Source of the DNA: Pseudomonas sp. ERMR1:02
GTDB lineage: Bacteria > Pseudomonadota > Gammaproteobacteria > Pseudomonadales > Pseudomonadaceae
Assembly: GCF_002277815.1 (NCBI RefSeq)
Contig: NZ_NKJI01000010.1
Span: 124,001-188,000, forward strand
Direction of reading: 5' to 3'
DNA length: 64,000 bases
Part shown: positions 9,284 through 16,879 of the stretch, piece by piece
How positions within the stretch are numbered: the stretch's first letter is position 1
Layout: the number at the start of each line of letters is the position of its first letter
The notes under the pieces: generated by a model
What the model was told of the DNA's origin: nothing
What the model saw: only the letters and a program-made list of their open reading frames with translations
Databases searched by the model: none
Translations under genes and position numbers: made by a program

Positions 9284-10950
9284 TTAGTTGCCAGCGATGA
9301 TCCAGCGCGCCGCTTTCTCGGCGATCATCAGGGTCGGACTGTTGGTGTTGCCGCCCGTGATGGTCGGCATGATGCTCGCGTCGACGACCCGCAGACCCTG
9401 GATGCCGTGTACGCGCAGATGACTGTCGACGACGGCCATCGGATCGGACGCCTTGCCCATTTTTGCCGTGCCTACTGGATGAAAAATTGTCGAGCCAATG
9501 TCGCCTGCCAGGCGTGCCAGTTGTTCATCGGTCTGGTACTGAACGCCCGGTTTGTATTCTTCCGGGACGAAGTGCGCCATCGCCGGCTGTGAGGCGATGC
9601 GCCGTGTCACACGCAGCGAATCAGCCGCCACGCGACGGTCTTCGTCGGTGCTCAGGTAGTCGGGGGCAATGATTGGAGCGTCGCGAAAATCCGCGCTGCG
9701 AATCGATACCGTGCCGCGACTGGTCGGGTGGATGTTGCAGACGCTGGCGGTAATGGCGGGGAACGTGTGTAGCGGTTGTCCGAACGCTTCCAGGCTCAAC
9801 GGTTGTACGTGGTACTGCAGATTGGGCTGGATATAGGATTCATCACTGCTGGTGAAAATACCCAACTGCGAAGGCGCCATACTCATCGGCCCACTGCGTT
9901 TGAGTGCGTACTCAAGGGCGATAGCGGCCTTGCCCATGAGCGTGGTCGCCTTGGTGTTCAGGGTCGACGCACCGTGCACCTTGTAGACCGAACGGATCTG
10001 CAAATGGTCCTGCAGGTTTGCACCCACGCCGGGTAAATGCCGCACCACCGCAATCTGGTGATCGTTCAGCAAGGCGGCATCGCCGATACCTGAAGCTGCA
10101 GCAACTGCGGACTGCCGATGGCGCCGGCGCTGAGCACCACCTCACGGTTGGCCCGGACTTTACGGTGCCCGCCTTCGTGAATCAGTTCGACGCCGCAACA
10201 CACTTGCTGCCCGTCTTCACGCTGTTCAAACCGCAGGCGAGAGACTTGCGCACCGGTCCAGACAGTCAGGTTCGGGCGTTGTTTGAGGATCGGCCTGAGA
10301 AACGCCTTGGATGCGTTCCAGCGCCAGCCGCTGCGCTGATTGACGTCAAAGTAACCAACACCGCGGTTGTCACCGCCGTTGAAGTCATCGGTTGCCGCAA
10401 TGCCTGCCTGCTTTGCCGCTTCTGCAAAGGCATCAAGGATGTCCCAGCGCAGCCGTTGTTTTTCAACGCGCCATTCGCCGCCGTTGCTGTGCAAGGTTCG
10501 AAAGCGTGCGGCCTGGCTGTCTTCGCCCTCGCTTATCGCCGCATCGAGGCGATAGTGGTCCTCGTGGGCACGGAAGTCCTTCAGGCAGGTTTCCCAATTC
10601 CACTCTTCATCGCCGGTGACTTGTGCCCAGTGCTCGTAGTCTTGAGCCTGGCCGCGCATGTAGATCATGCCGTTGATGCTTGAGCTTCCGCCCAGTGTCT
10701 TGCCCCGTGGATAGAGCAATTCACGGCCGTTGAGTCCGGCCGATGGCGCGGTTCGGAACCGCCAGTCGGTACGGGGGTTATCGATGCAATACAGATAGCC
10801 CACGGGAATGTGAATCCACGGATAGTTGTCCGGGCCGCCGGCCTCAAGGAGCAACACGCGGTGGTTCGGATCGGCGCTGAGCCGGTTGGCCAGCAAGCAA
10901 CCGGCCGTGCCGGCACCGATGATGATGTAGTCGAAAGTTGGCTCACTCAT
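9284..10950 (-). pseudogene. GMC family alcohol oxidoreductase (choline dehydrogenase-like), one frameshift
   Basis: FAD-dependent glucose-methanol-choline oxidoreductase that oxidises an alcohol to an aldehyde. The N-terminus has the dinucleotide-binding GAGTAGCLLANRL and the GMC signature region PRGKTLGGSSSING. The C-terminus has HPVGTAKMG with the active-site histidine and the second signature GNTNSPTLMIAEKAA. Near 10092 the frame breaks: SPQLLQLSGIGDAALLNDH of the family is split because a TT is a single T. One added base restores a 555-residue protein. Its promoter region carries one of two palindromic sites flanking tetR. The aldehyde product would suit the aldehyde dehydrogenase upstream. 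Confidence 0.88.
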
Positions 10951-10995
10951 TGGGACGCCTCACTTCTTACGAACGATGCACAGGCCGCAATATTA

Positions 10996-11016
10996 ATTAG
11001 ACCGATCGTATATTAA
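10996..11016. promoter_or_regulatory. Candidate TetR operator upstream of the GMC operon
   Basis: The site ATTAGACCGATCGTATATT has a partly palindromic core (AGACcGATCGt) and lies 45 bases before the GMC start. It matches the site at 11679-11702 on the other side of tetR over ATTAGAC-GATCGT. Duplicate sites around a TetR gene are the usual sign of its operators. Binding is inferred. Confidence 0.65.
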
Positions 11017-11021
11017 AGGTG

Positions 11022-11049
11022 AAAAAAAAGAGCCTAAGACCCAAGGCTC
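11022..11049 (-). terminator. Rho-independent terminator overlapping the tetR stop codon
   Basis: Read on the minus strand, GAGCC (11049-11045) pairs with GGCTC (11034-11030) and is followed by eight T. The tetR stop codon (11036-11034) lies inside the hairpin, so tetR transcription probably ends here before the GMC promoter. Confidence 0.7.
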
Positions 11050-11669
11050 GTCAAAAACAGATCTGCAAATACCCGTAACGGCTCCCCGTTGCGTTCAAGC
11101 TTGGCGCGCAGAACAGCACCTTCCCAGCCAATCCAGAAAAACGCCGCCCAGCGCGCGCAATCCGCATCGCTGGAAATTTCACCGGTTGCCTTGGCTTCCT
11201 CCAGGCAGCGCTCGAACCGGGCCTGCCAATCCAGTAGTACATCGGTAAGCTGTGCACGAAAGGATTCCGGCAGTGCTCCCATCTCCTGTCCCAAATTACC
11301 GACGAGGCAACCTCGTTGGAAATCGAACCGCTGCATGCCGCGCTCTGCTTCCTCACAAAAGGCTTCGATGCGTTTGAGCGGTGTCAGACTTTCGTCGAGC
11401 AGGAACCGATCAAGCTTGCGCACGAAATAGCGGGCGTAAAGCGTGATCAACTCACTGCCGTAAGCTTCCTTGCTCGCGAAGAAATGATAGAACGAGCCTT
11501 TGGGCACGCCGACTGACTTGAGGATTTCGTCAATGCCAGTGGCTGAAAACCCCTTCTCCGTCAAGGCGGCGACGCCGGCTCGGCACAGGGTCTCACGTGT
11601 TTCCCGGAAGTCGCCTGCGACTTTCGCCGGGCGACCACGCTTGCGAGGGGTAGCAGTAATATTCGTCAT
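11034..11669 (-). CDS. TetR/AcrR family transcriptional regulator
   Basis: Repressor of 211 residues. A basic N-terminal tail (PRKRGRPAK) leads into the TetR helix-turn-helix: ALTEKGFSATGIDEILKSV then GVPKGSFYHFFASKEA, residues about 25-65. The C-terminal ligand domain shows GCLVGNLGQEM and FWIGWEGAVLRAKL, as in the TetR_C family of AcuR/NemR-like proteins that sense reactive small molecules. The ATG at 11669 is preferred over an upstream in-frame start because the operator-like palindrome occupies 11679-11702. The gene sits between the aldehyde dehydrogenase and the GMC operon, and probably represses both itself and the operon until a substrate or aldehyde binds. Confidence 0.9.
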   Translation of the reverse strand: MTNITATPRKRGRPAKVAGDFRETRETLCRAGVAALTEKGFSATGIDEILKSVGVPKGSFYHFFASKEAYGSELITLYARYFVRKLDRFLLDESLTPLKRIEAFCEEAERGMQRFDFQRGCLVGNLGQEMGALPESFRAQLTDVLLDWQARFERCLEEAKATGEISSDADCARWAAFFWIGWEGAVLRAKLERNGEPLRVFADLFLTSLGS

Positions 11670-11678
11670 GCGCCGATT

Positions 11679-11702
11679 ATTAGACTGATCGTCTTTATTA
11701 AT
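11679..11702. promoter_or_regulatory. Candidate TetR operator upstream of tetR
   Basis: ATTAGACTGATCGTCTTTA with an imperfect palindrome AGACtgatcGTCT ends 10 bases before the tetR start. It shares ATTAGAC, GATCGT and a downstream TATTAA with the site at 10996-11016. Autoregulation is inferred. Confidence 0.65.
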
Positions 11703-11746
11703 CAACTGATTTATCACGCCTGCATCCCCTCATCGAAACGGCAGTT

Positions 11747-13270
11747 TTATTTCGCAGTCGGCATCGCGAACTCGGCACCTTTGCCGATGCTTTCCGGCCA
11801 GCGCTGCATGATGGATTTTTGCTTGGTATAGAACCGTACGCCTTCCTCTCCGTAAGCATGCATGTCACCAAACAGGCTCTTTTTCCAGCCGCCAAAGCCT
11901 TGCCAGGCCATGGGTACCGGGATCGGCACGTTGATGCCTACCATGCCGACCTGGATGCGACGGCTGAATTCGCGCGCCACGTTGCCATCGCGGGTGAAGC
12001 AGGCCACGCCGTTGCCGAATTCGTGGTCGTTGACCAACTGCACGGCGGTGGCGAAATCAGGCACGCGCATGCAGGCCAGCACCGGGCCAAAAATTTCTTC
12101 TTTGTAGATACGCATGTCCGGGGTGACGTGGTCGAACAGTGTGCCGCCCATCCAGAAGCCTTCCTCGCAACCTTCGCCGGCGTCTGCGCTGTTGAAGTTA
12201 CGACCATCAACCAGCAATTGCGCGCCTTCGTTGATGCCTTGCTCGATATAGCCGGTGATACGGGCATGGGCGGCCGGCGTGACGATCGGGCCCATTTCAG
12301 CAGCCAGGTTGCTACCGTTGAGGACCTTCAGCGCTTTGGTACGCTCCAGCAGTTTTGGCATGACTTTGTCAGCCACATCGCCCACCAGCACCGCTACCGA
12401 GATCGCCATGCAGCGCTCGCCTGCCGAGCCATAGCCCGCGCCGATCAGTGCATCAACCACCTGATCGACGTCAGCGTCAGGCATGACCACCATGTGGTTC
12501 TTCGCGCCGCCCAGGGCCTGCACGCGCTTGCCGTGGCGAGCGCCGGTCTCGTAGATGTAATTGGCGATTGGCGTGGAGCCGACGAAGGACACCGCTTTCA
12601 CATCAGGGTGTACCAGCAAGGCATCAACAGCCTCTTTGTCGCCTTGCACCACGTTGAACACGCCGTCAGGCAGACCGGCCTGTTTCAGCAAGTCAGCCAT
12701 GAACAGGCTGGCGCTAGGGTCGGTTGGGCTTGGCTTGAGAATGAAGGTGTTGCCCGCCGCGATTGCGACCGGGAACATCCACATCGGGACCATCACCGGA
12801 AAGTTGAAAGGCGTGATGCCTGCGACGACACCCAATGGTTGACGCAGCGTCCAGTTGTCCATGTTAGTGGACACCTGATCGGAGAAGTCGCCCTTGAGCA
12901 ACTGCGGAATGCCACAAGAGAACTCGACGATGTCGATACCCCGGGCCACTTCGCCCTGGGCATCGGTGAAGACCTTGCCATGTTCGGCAGTGATCAGGTG
13001 CGCCAGCGCGTCTTTGTTCTGGTTCAACAGCTCCAGAAACTTGAACAATACCCGGGCGCGACGAATGGGTGGCGTGTTCGACCAGGCAGGAAAGGCAGCC
13101 TCGGCAGAAGCCACTGCGGCGTCTACGTCCTGCTGGTTCCCCAGTCGTACATGGCGACTGACAGCGCCGGTGGCCGGGTTGTAAATGGGTTGAGTGCGCA
13201 CACCGCTGCCGGCGACATGGGCGCCGTGGATGTACTGGGCAATTTCTTTGTTGTCGCTAGCATCGGTCAT
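11747..13270 (-). CDS. mmsA: CoA-acylating methylmalonate-semialdehyde dehydrogenase (MmsA type)
   Basis: Aldehyde dehydrogenase of 507 residues. The NAD-binding region shows GVVAGITPFNFPVMVPMW and FILKPSPTDP, the glycine motif is FVGSTPIANYIY, and the catalytic cysteine is in GSAGERCMAIS, the form typical of CoA-acylating MmsA/IolA enzymes, which lack the general-base glutamate of ordinary aldehyde dehydrogenases. Family members convert malonate or methylmalonate semialdehyde to acetyl- or propionyl-CoA. The neighbouring GMC enzyme makes an aldehyde, so a related aldehyde in that pathway is possible. Pseudomonads often carry several MmsA paralogues, so the symbol reflects family, not proven role. 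Confidence 0.85.
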   Translation of the reverse strand: MTDASDNKEIAQYIHGAHVAGSGVRTQPIYNPATGAVSRHVRLGNQQDVDAAVASAEAAFPAWSNTPPIRRARVLFKFLELLNQNKDALAHLITAEHGKVFTDAQGEVARGIDIVEFSCGIPQLLKGDFSDQVSTNMDNWTLRQPLGVVAGITPFNFPVMVPMWMFPVAIAAGNTFILKPSPTDPSASLFMADLLKQAGLPDGVFNVVQGDKEAVDALLVHPDVKAVSFVGSTPIANYIYETGARHGKRVQALGGAKNHMVVMPDADVDQVVDALIGAGYGSAGERCMAISVAVLVGDVADKVMPKLLERTKALKVLNGSNLAAEMGPIVTPAAHARITGYIEQGINEGAQLLVDGRNFNSADAGEGCEEGFWMGGTLFDHVTPDMRIYKEEIFGPVLACMRVPDFATAVQLVNDHEFGNGVACFTRDGNVAREFSRRIQVGMVGINVPIPVPMAWQGFGGWKKSLFGDMHAYGEEGVRFYTKQKSIMQRWPESIGKGAEFAMPTAK

Positions 13271-13409
13271 GACAGGTCTCGCTGCGGTGAATGAATTTGA
13301 ACTTCACCCCCAGAGTAAGCAGCGGTTATAGCCCTGACTACGGCAAAAACCTGAATTGATTGTTTGCTGTGGCGAACAATCGACACTTCAAATGCTGTAC
13401 GCAATTCCC

Positions 13410-13531
13410 TTGTAGGAGCAAAGCTTTGCTCCTACAAGCGAGCCTGCTCGCGAAAAACGTCCGTCAACGCGATCATTCAGAAAGGACGCGTCATCGTTGA
13501 CGTCCATCGCGAGCAAGCTGCGCTCCTACAG
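13410..13531. repeat. REP cluster
   Basis: A compact hairpin unit TTGTAGGAGCAAAGCTTTGC at 13410 and a second unit GCGAGCAAGCTGCGCTCC at 13510-13527 on the opposite strand. Together with 13271-13409 this is the gene-free leader region of the aldehyde dehydrogenase; no other feature is visible there. Confidence 0.8.
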
Positions 13532-13556
13532 GGGCGGGGCAACGGCAACGCGAGGC

Positions 13557-13990
13557 TTACGCGCTCTTTGCCTGTAAAAGTTCACGGGCAGCAGTGTGGC
13601 GATTGACTGGCACCGGCAGCCCCAGATGACCGGGCAAGGTGCTGTGGCTGTATTCGTTGCGGAACAAGCCGCGCTCGCGCAGCAGCGGCAGGACTTCGTC
13701 GGTGAAGCGGGCGAATTCGCCTGGCGCGCCGACGCGGATGTTGAAACCATCGACGGCCCCTTCGACAAACCAGCGTTCGATCTCGTCGGCGACGGTTTTC
13801 GGCGAGCCGACAAAATTCGAAAACGGCGCGGCGAAACGCAAGGCTGTCTGGCGTAGCGTCAGCCCGTGGTCACGAGCGACGCGCTTGATGTGTTCGGCAT
13901 AGCCGCGATAACCATTGCTGCCCAGATCGCCCAGGTCCGGGAAGATATGACCAAAGAGAATTTCACAGCGGATTTTTATGGGATTAGCTT
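13557..13990 (-). pseudogene. C-terminal remnant of an NtaA-type flavin monooxygenase
   Basis: About 140 residues match the last third of the NtaA/SnaA/DszA monooxygenase family: ARDHGLTLRQTALRFA, FVGSPKTVADEIERWF, VDGFNIRVGAPGEFARF and ERGLFRNEYSHSTLPGHLGL. The flavin-binding N-terminal two thirds are missing. Upstream, coding similarity stops at about 13990 and a REP pair begins at 14014. The neighbouring intact gene at 14256-15581 is a paralogue with the same C-terminal landmarks. The remnant is therefore probably what is left of a tandem paralogue after a deletion ending at the REP. No function is expected. Confidence 0.75.
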
Positions 13991-14013
13991 TAATCGGGTC
14001 AGTTAAGCAAACA

Positions 14014-14113
14014 CTGTAGGAGCTGGCTTGCCAGCGATGGTCGCTAACGATTACGCGTATAGATTGGTTATCCATGTCGCTCTGGCGGTCTTCGCTGGCA
14101 AGCCAGCTCCTAC
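14014..14113. repeat. REP pair at a gene breakpoint
   Basis: Inverted TGTAGGAGCTGGCTTGCCAG units about 60 bases apart. They lie immediately upstream of the truncated flavin monooxygenase and may mark the deletion end point. Confidence 0.85.
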
Positions 14114-14255
14114 GAAGGGCCGCTCATCTCTTTAACTGATCGGTATTTATACCTGGAGCATGCCTTTTATGACGAACACCCCGGCACACGCCGCCGGCCG
14201 CTGCCGACAAGCCACGACAAAAGCTCTAATGTCACAAACCCGTTCGGTCGTGCGG

Positions 14256-15581
14256 CTAACCTCCCCGACGGAATCGAGGAATGTCCAGCCCCAGGCTTTC
14301 GCGCAAGGTCGTACCTTCGTAAGCCGTGCGATAAACCCCGCGCTCTTGCAACAGCGGTATGACCTCTTTGGTAAAGCGGCCGAACTGTCCTGGGTGGCCG
14401 ATGTAGATGTTGAAACCATCCAGCGCCCGAGCCTCAAACCAGTCAGCCATCTTTTGTGCAACCGTCTGCGCTGATCCAACGAAGGCACCCGGACGCAGCT
14501 GCCGTCCGAACTCTACGGCTTTACGCAGGGTGAATCTTTTCTCACGCGCCTGGTCGGCGATACGCTTGGCGTTGGTAAAGAAGCTGCTGCGCGCAAACTC
14601 CAGACTCTCCTGAGGGAATGGAGCATCAAGGTCGTACTGACTGAAATCGTGCCACCCGAAGTTGCGACCGAACTCCTTCAACGCCAGCGCAAAGCTGTGG
14701 TCGGCCTGATGGTAGTGCTGCTCGATCTCACGGGCATGATCGTCGCTGTCACCGACATAGATCTCGGCACCCGGCAGCACCAGCAGTTGCTCCGGATCGC
14801 GGCCAAGGCGCGCCGCCCTGCCCTTGATATCGCGGTAAAAGGCCTGGCCCTGCTCGATGCTGGCCGCATGGGTGAAAATCACATCGGCAGTGGCGGCGCC
14901 CAGGTCGCGCCCCTGCTCGGAATCGCCGGCCTGGAAGATCACAGGCTGGCCCTGGGGCGAACGCTGAATGTTCAGCGGGCCGACCACGGAAAAGTGCTCG
15001 CCCTTGTGATTGAGGGTGTGCAGCTTGCTGGCGTCGAGGAACTGCCCCGTCGCCCTGTTGCGCACGAATGCATCCTCTTCATAGGAATTCCACAGCCTCT
15101 GGACAACCTGGACGTGTTCCTGCGCCCGCTCGTAGCGAGTGTCGTAATCGTAGTGCTCGTCGCGACTGTAATTGCCGGCGGTGCCAGCATCTCCACTGGT
15201 GACGACGTTCCAGCCCGCGCGGCCCTTGCTGATCAGGTCGAGCGATGCCAGGCGCCGCGCCACGTTATAGGGCGAGTTGTAGGAAGTCGTCAGCGTGCCG
15301 ACGAGTCCCAGATGACGCGTGCTGACCGCAAGCGCCGAGAGCAGCGTCAGCGGCTCCAGGCGATTGAGGTAATGTGAAGGCGACCCCGGGGTGATGAACT
15401 GGCTGTCGACGATGAACATCAGGTCGAACAATGCCGCCTCCGCCTGGCGCGCGATGTCGATGTACCAATCGATGTTGACGCTGGCATCTGCCGGTAACTC
15501 AGGGTCAAGCCACAGGTTATGCCTGCCGGGCCCGCCGCAGCCCATTGTCAGGGCGCCCAGCTTGATCTGTCTCTTGCTCAT
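14256..15581 (-). CDS. NtaA/SnaA/DszA family flavin-dependent monooxygenase
   Basis: FMNH2-dependent monooxygenase of the bacterial luciferase superfamily, 441 residues, the normal family length. Landmarks are the N-terminal LGALTMGCGGPGRHN, the substrate-loop segment FIVDSQFITPG, GRAGWNVVTSGDAG, and QPVIFQAGDSEQGRDLGA, which is characteristic of this group. Family members oxygenate nitrilotriacetate, EDTA, sulfones or other xenobiotics and need a separate flavin reductase, which is not present here. The ATG at 15581 follows AAGGAG. The gene follows a sulfonate-type binding protein on the same strand, so desulfurisation of an organosulfur compound is the likeliest role (inference). Confidence 0.88.
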   Translation of the reverse strand: MSKRQIKLGALTMGCGGPGRHNLWLDPELPADASVNIDWYIDIARQAEAALFDLMFIVDSQFITPGSPSHYLNRLEPLTLLSALAVSTRHLGLVGTLTTSYNSPYNVARRLASLDLISKGRAGWNVVTSGDAGTAGNYSRDEHYDYDTRYERAQEHVQVVQRLWNSYEEDAFVRNRATGQFLDASKLHTLNHKGEHFSVVGPLNIQRSPQGQPVIFQAGDSEQGRDLGAATADVIFTHAASIEQGQAFYRDIKGRAARLGRDPEQLLVLPGAEIYVGDSDDHAREIEQHYHQADHSFALALKEFGRNFGWHDFSQYDLDAPFPQESLEFARSSFFTNAKRIADQAREKRFTLRKAVEFGRQLRPGAFVGSAQTVAQKMADWFEARALDGFNIYIGHPGQFGRFTKEVIPLLQERGVYRTAYEGTTLRESLGLDIPRFRRGG

Positions 15582-15634
15582 GTCCGAAGTACTCCTTGTC
15601 AATCTGGGAAGCTGTGACTGTCAGCCAAACGCCT

Positions 15635-16591
15635 TTACGGCAGCGCCTGGGCAGAGGCCGGCTGTAAGGACGCCGCGAATGAATTGTCGAACAGGCTTGC
15701 AGCGGGATAGGACTTGATGAGGCCTAGTCCGGCGAAGAAGTCCACGGTCTTTTGCGCCTCGACAGTCGCTTGTGGGCTCAATGGCTCAATGCTGGTTCGG
15801 GCTCGGGCAAACCAGAAGCGCGCAATGTCACCGTCGGCCCGTGTGCGTTTGGCCCAGGCATCTGCATATGCCTGGGTATTGGCGGGACTTTGCAGCGTCC
15901 ACTCACGGGCTTTCTTCAACCGCTGGAGAAAATCATTGATCTGCGTGCGCTTGGCGTCGACCGCCTTGGCGTTGGCTGCAACAAAGCTCTGTGCTGGAAT
16001 CAAGCCTTCAGCAGTGGCCAACACCCGCGCACCCTGCCGTTCCTGCTGGGTGACGTAGGGTTCCCAGGTAGCGATGACGTCCACTGATCCACCATCCAGC
16101 GCGTGGGAGGCATCGAGCGCGCTGAGGTAGCGCAAGTCCAGCGAATCCCGTGGCACAGCCGCTTTATCCAGCGCGGTCAGCAGCAATTGCTGGCTCCACG
16201 AGCCTTTCCAGAGGGCGGCGCGCTTGCCGCGAAGATCCGCAAGACTGTGGATGGCGGAGTCCTTGCGGACCAGAATGGCCACGCCACCCAGGTTCTGTCG
16301 ACCCACGGCAATGATCTTGATAGGTGCGCCCAAGGCGCCAAGGAAAAGCGCTGGCGCATCTCCGAGCAGCCCGATATCCAGACTGCCGACGTTCAGTGCC
16401 TCGGCGACTGGCGAGCCTGCAGTGAATTGCTTCCACTCAAGGGTATAAGGCAAATCGTCAAGCACACCGGCCGCTTCCATCACGGCCTGGGCATTGTAAC
16501 TTTGGTCACCGACCACCAGCGTTTGCGCGTTTGCAGCGAGGCACAGCAATGCGGCGGCCATGCCGACCGCCAATTTCGTCAGGTAACGCAC
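15635..16591 (-). CDS. Aliphatic sulfonate-type ABC transporter substrate-binding protein
   Basis: Periplasmic binding protein of 318 residues in the SsuA/TauA/NrtA group. A signal peptide (LAVGMAAALLCLAANAQ) precedes LVVGDQSYNAQAV, then NVGSLDIGLLGDAPALFLGA and VRKDSAIHSLADLRGKRAAL, all typical of sulfonate binders. The GTG at 16591 was chosen because it opens directly on the signal peptide with GGAG eight bases upstream; longer frames add a 50-residue extension with no signal. No permease or ATPase lies beside it, so it must use components encoded elsewhere or another transporter. The neighbour downstream is the flavin monooxygenase. Confidence 0.87.
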   Translation of the reverse strand: MRYLTKLAVGMAAALLCLAANAQTLVVGDQSYNAQAVMEAAGVLDDLPYTLEWKQFTAGSPVAEALNVGSLDIGLLGDAPALFLGALGAPIKIIAVGRQNLGGVAILVRKDSAIHSLADLRGKRAALWKGSWSQQLLLTALDKAAVPRDSLDLRYLSALDASHALDGGSVDVIATWEPYVTQQERQGARVLATAEGLIPAQSFVAANAKAVDAKRTQINDFLQRLKKAREWTLQSPANTQAYADAWAKRTRADGDIARFWFARARTSIEPLSPQATVEAQKTVDFFAGLGLIKSYPAASLFDNSFAASLQPASAQALP

Positions 16592-16793
16592 GTTCGTCTC
16601 CAGATGCCTTTTCAGGCAGTTTGGGTCGATCCGCACGCGCGGTCTCGTTGCTGTTTTCAGGGAAAGGACAAGACCGATGGGGGTCCATTCGTAGGCCGAA
16701 GCTTTCAAGCGACTGAATTCGACGACGGCCTCTTTTATCAAGATAAAACGGTAGCCGTGTCACGTAAAATACTGATTACGCATAACCTAATTC

Positions 16794-16818
16794 ATTATAA
16801 ATGCGTGACATTTATAAT
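16794..16818. promoter_or_regulatory. Perfect 10-bp inverted repeat, candidate operator
   Basis: ATTATAAATG (16794-16803) and its exact reverse complement CATTTATAAT (16809-16818) are separated by CGTGA. It lies 61 bases beyond the rhodanese fusion stop and 203 bases before the binding-protein GTG, in the only AT-rich patch nearby. No T-run follows on either strand in the form of a terminator, so a dimeric regulator site is more likely. The rest of 16592-16879 holds no gene. Confidence 0.6.
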
Positions 16819-16879
16819 ATTTTGCTACGTCAGTTAGGCCCCCTGTCGGTTTTTCCCCCTGCTCACCATTCACCGATCT

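Noticed and set aside
11819..13294. A 491-codon plus-strand frame opposite the aldehyde dehydrogenase
   Set aside because: No conserved motif, and its codons mirror the real gene's third positions; the reverse strand carries all aldehyde dehydrogenase signatures.
13990..14255. Short plus-strand frame beginning near 14160
   Set aside because: It runs antisense into the intact flavin monooxygenase gene and has no ribosome site or motif.
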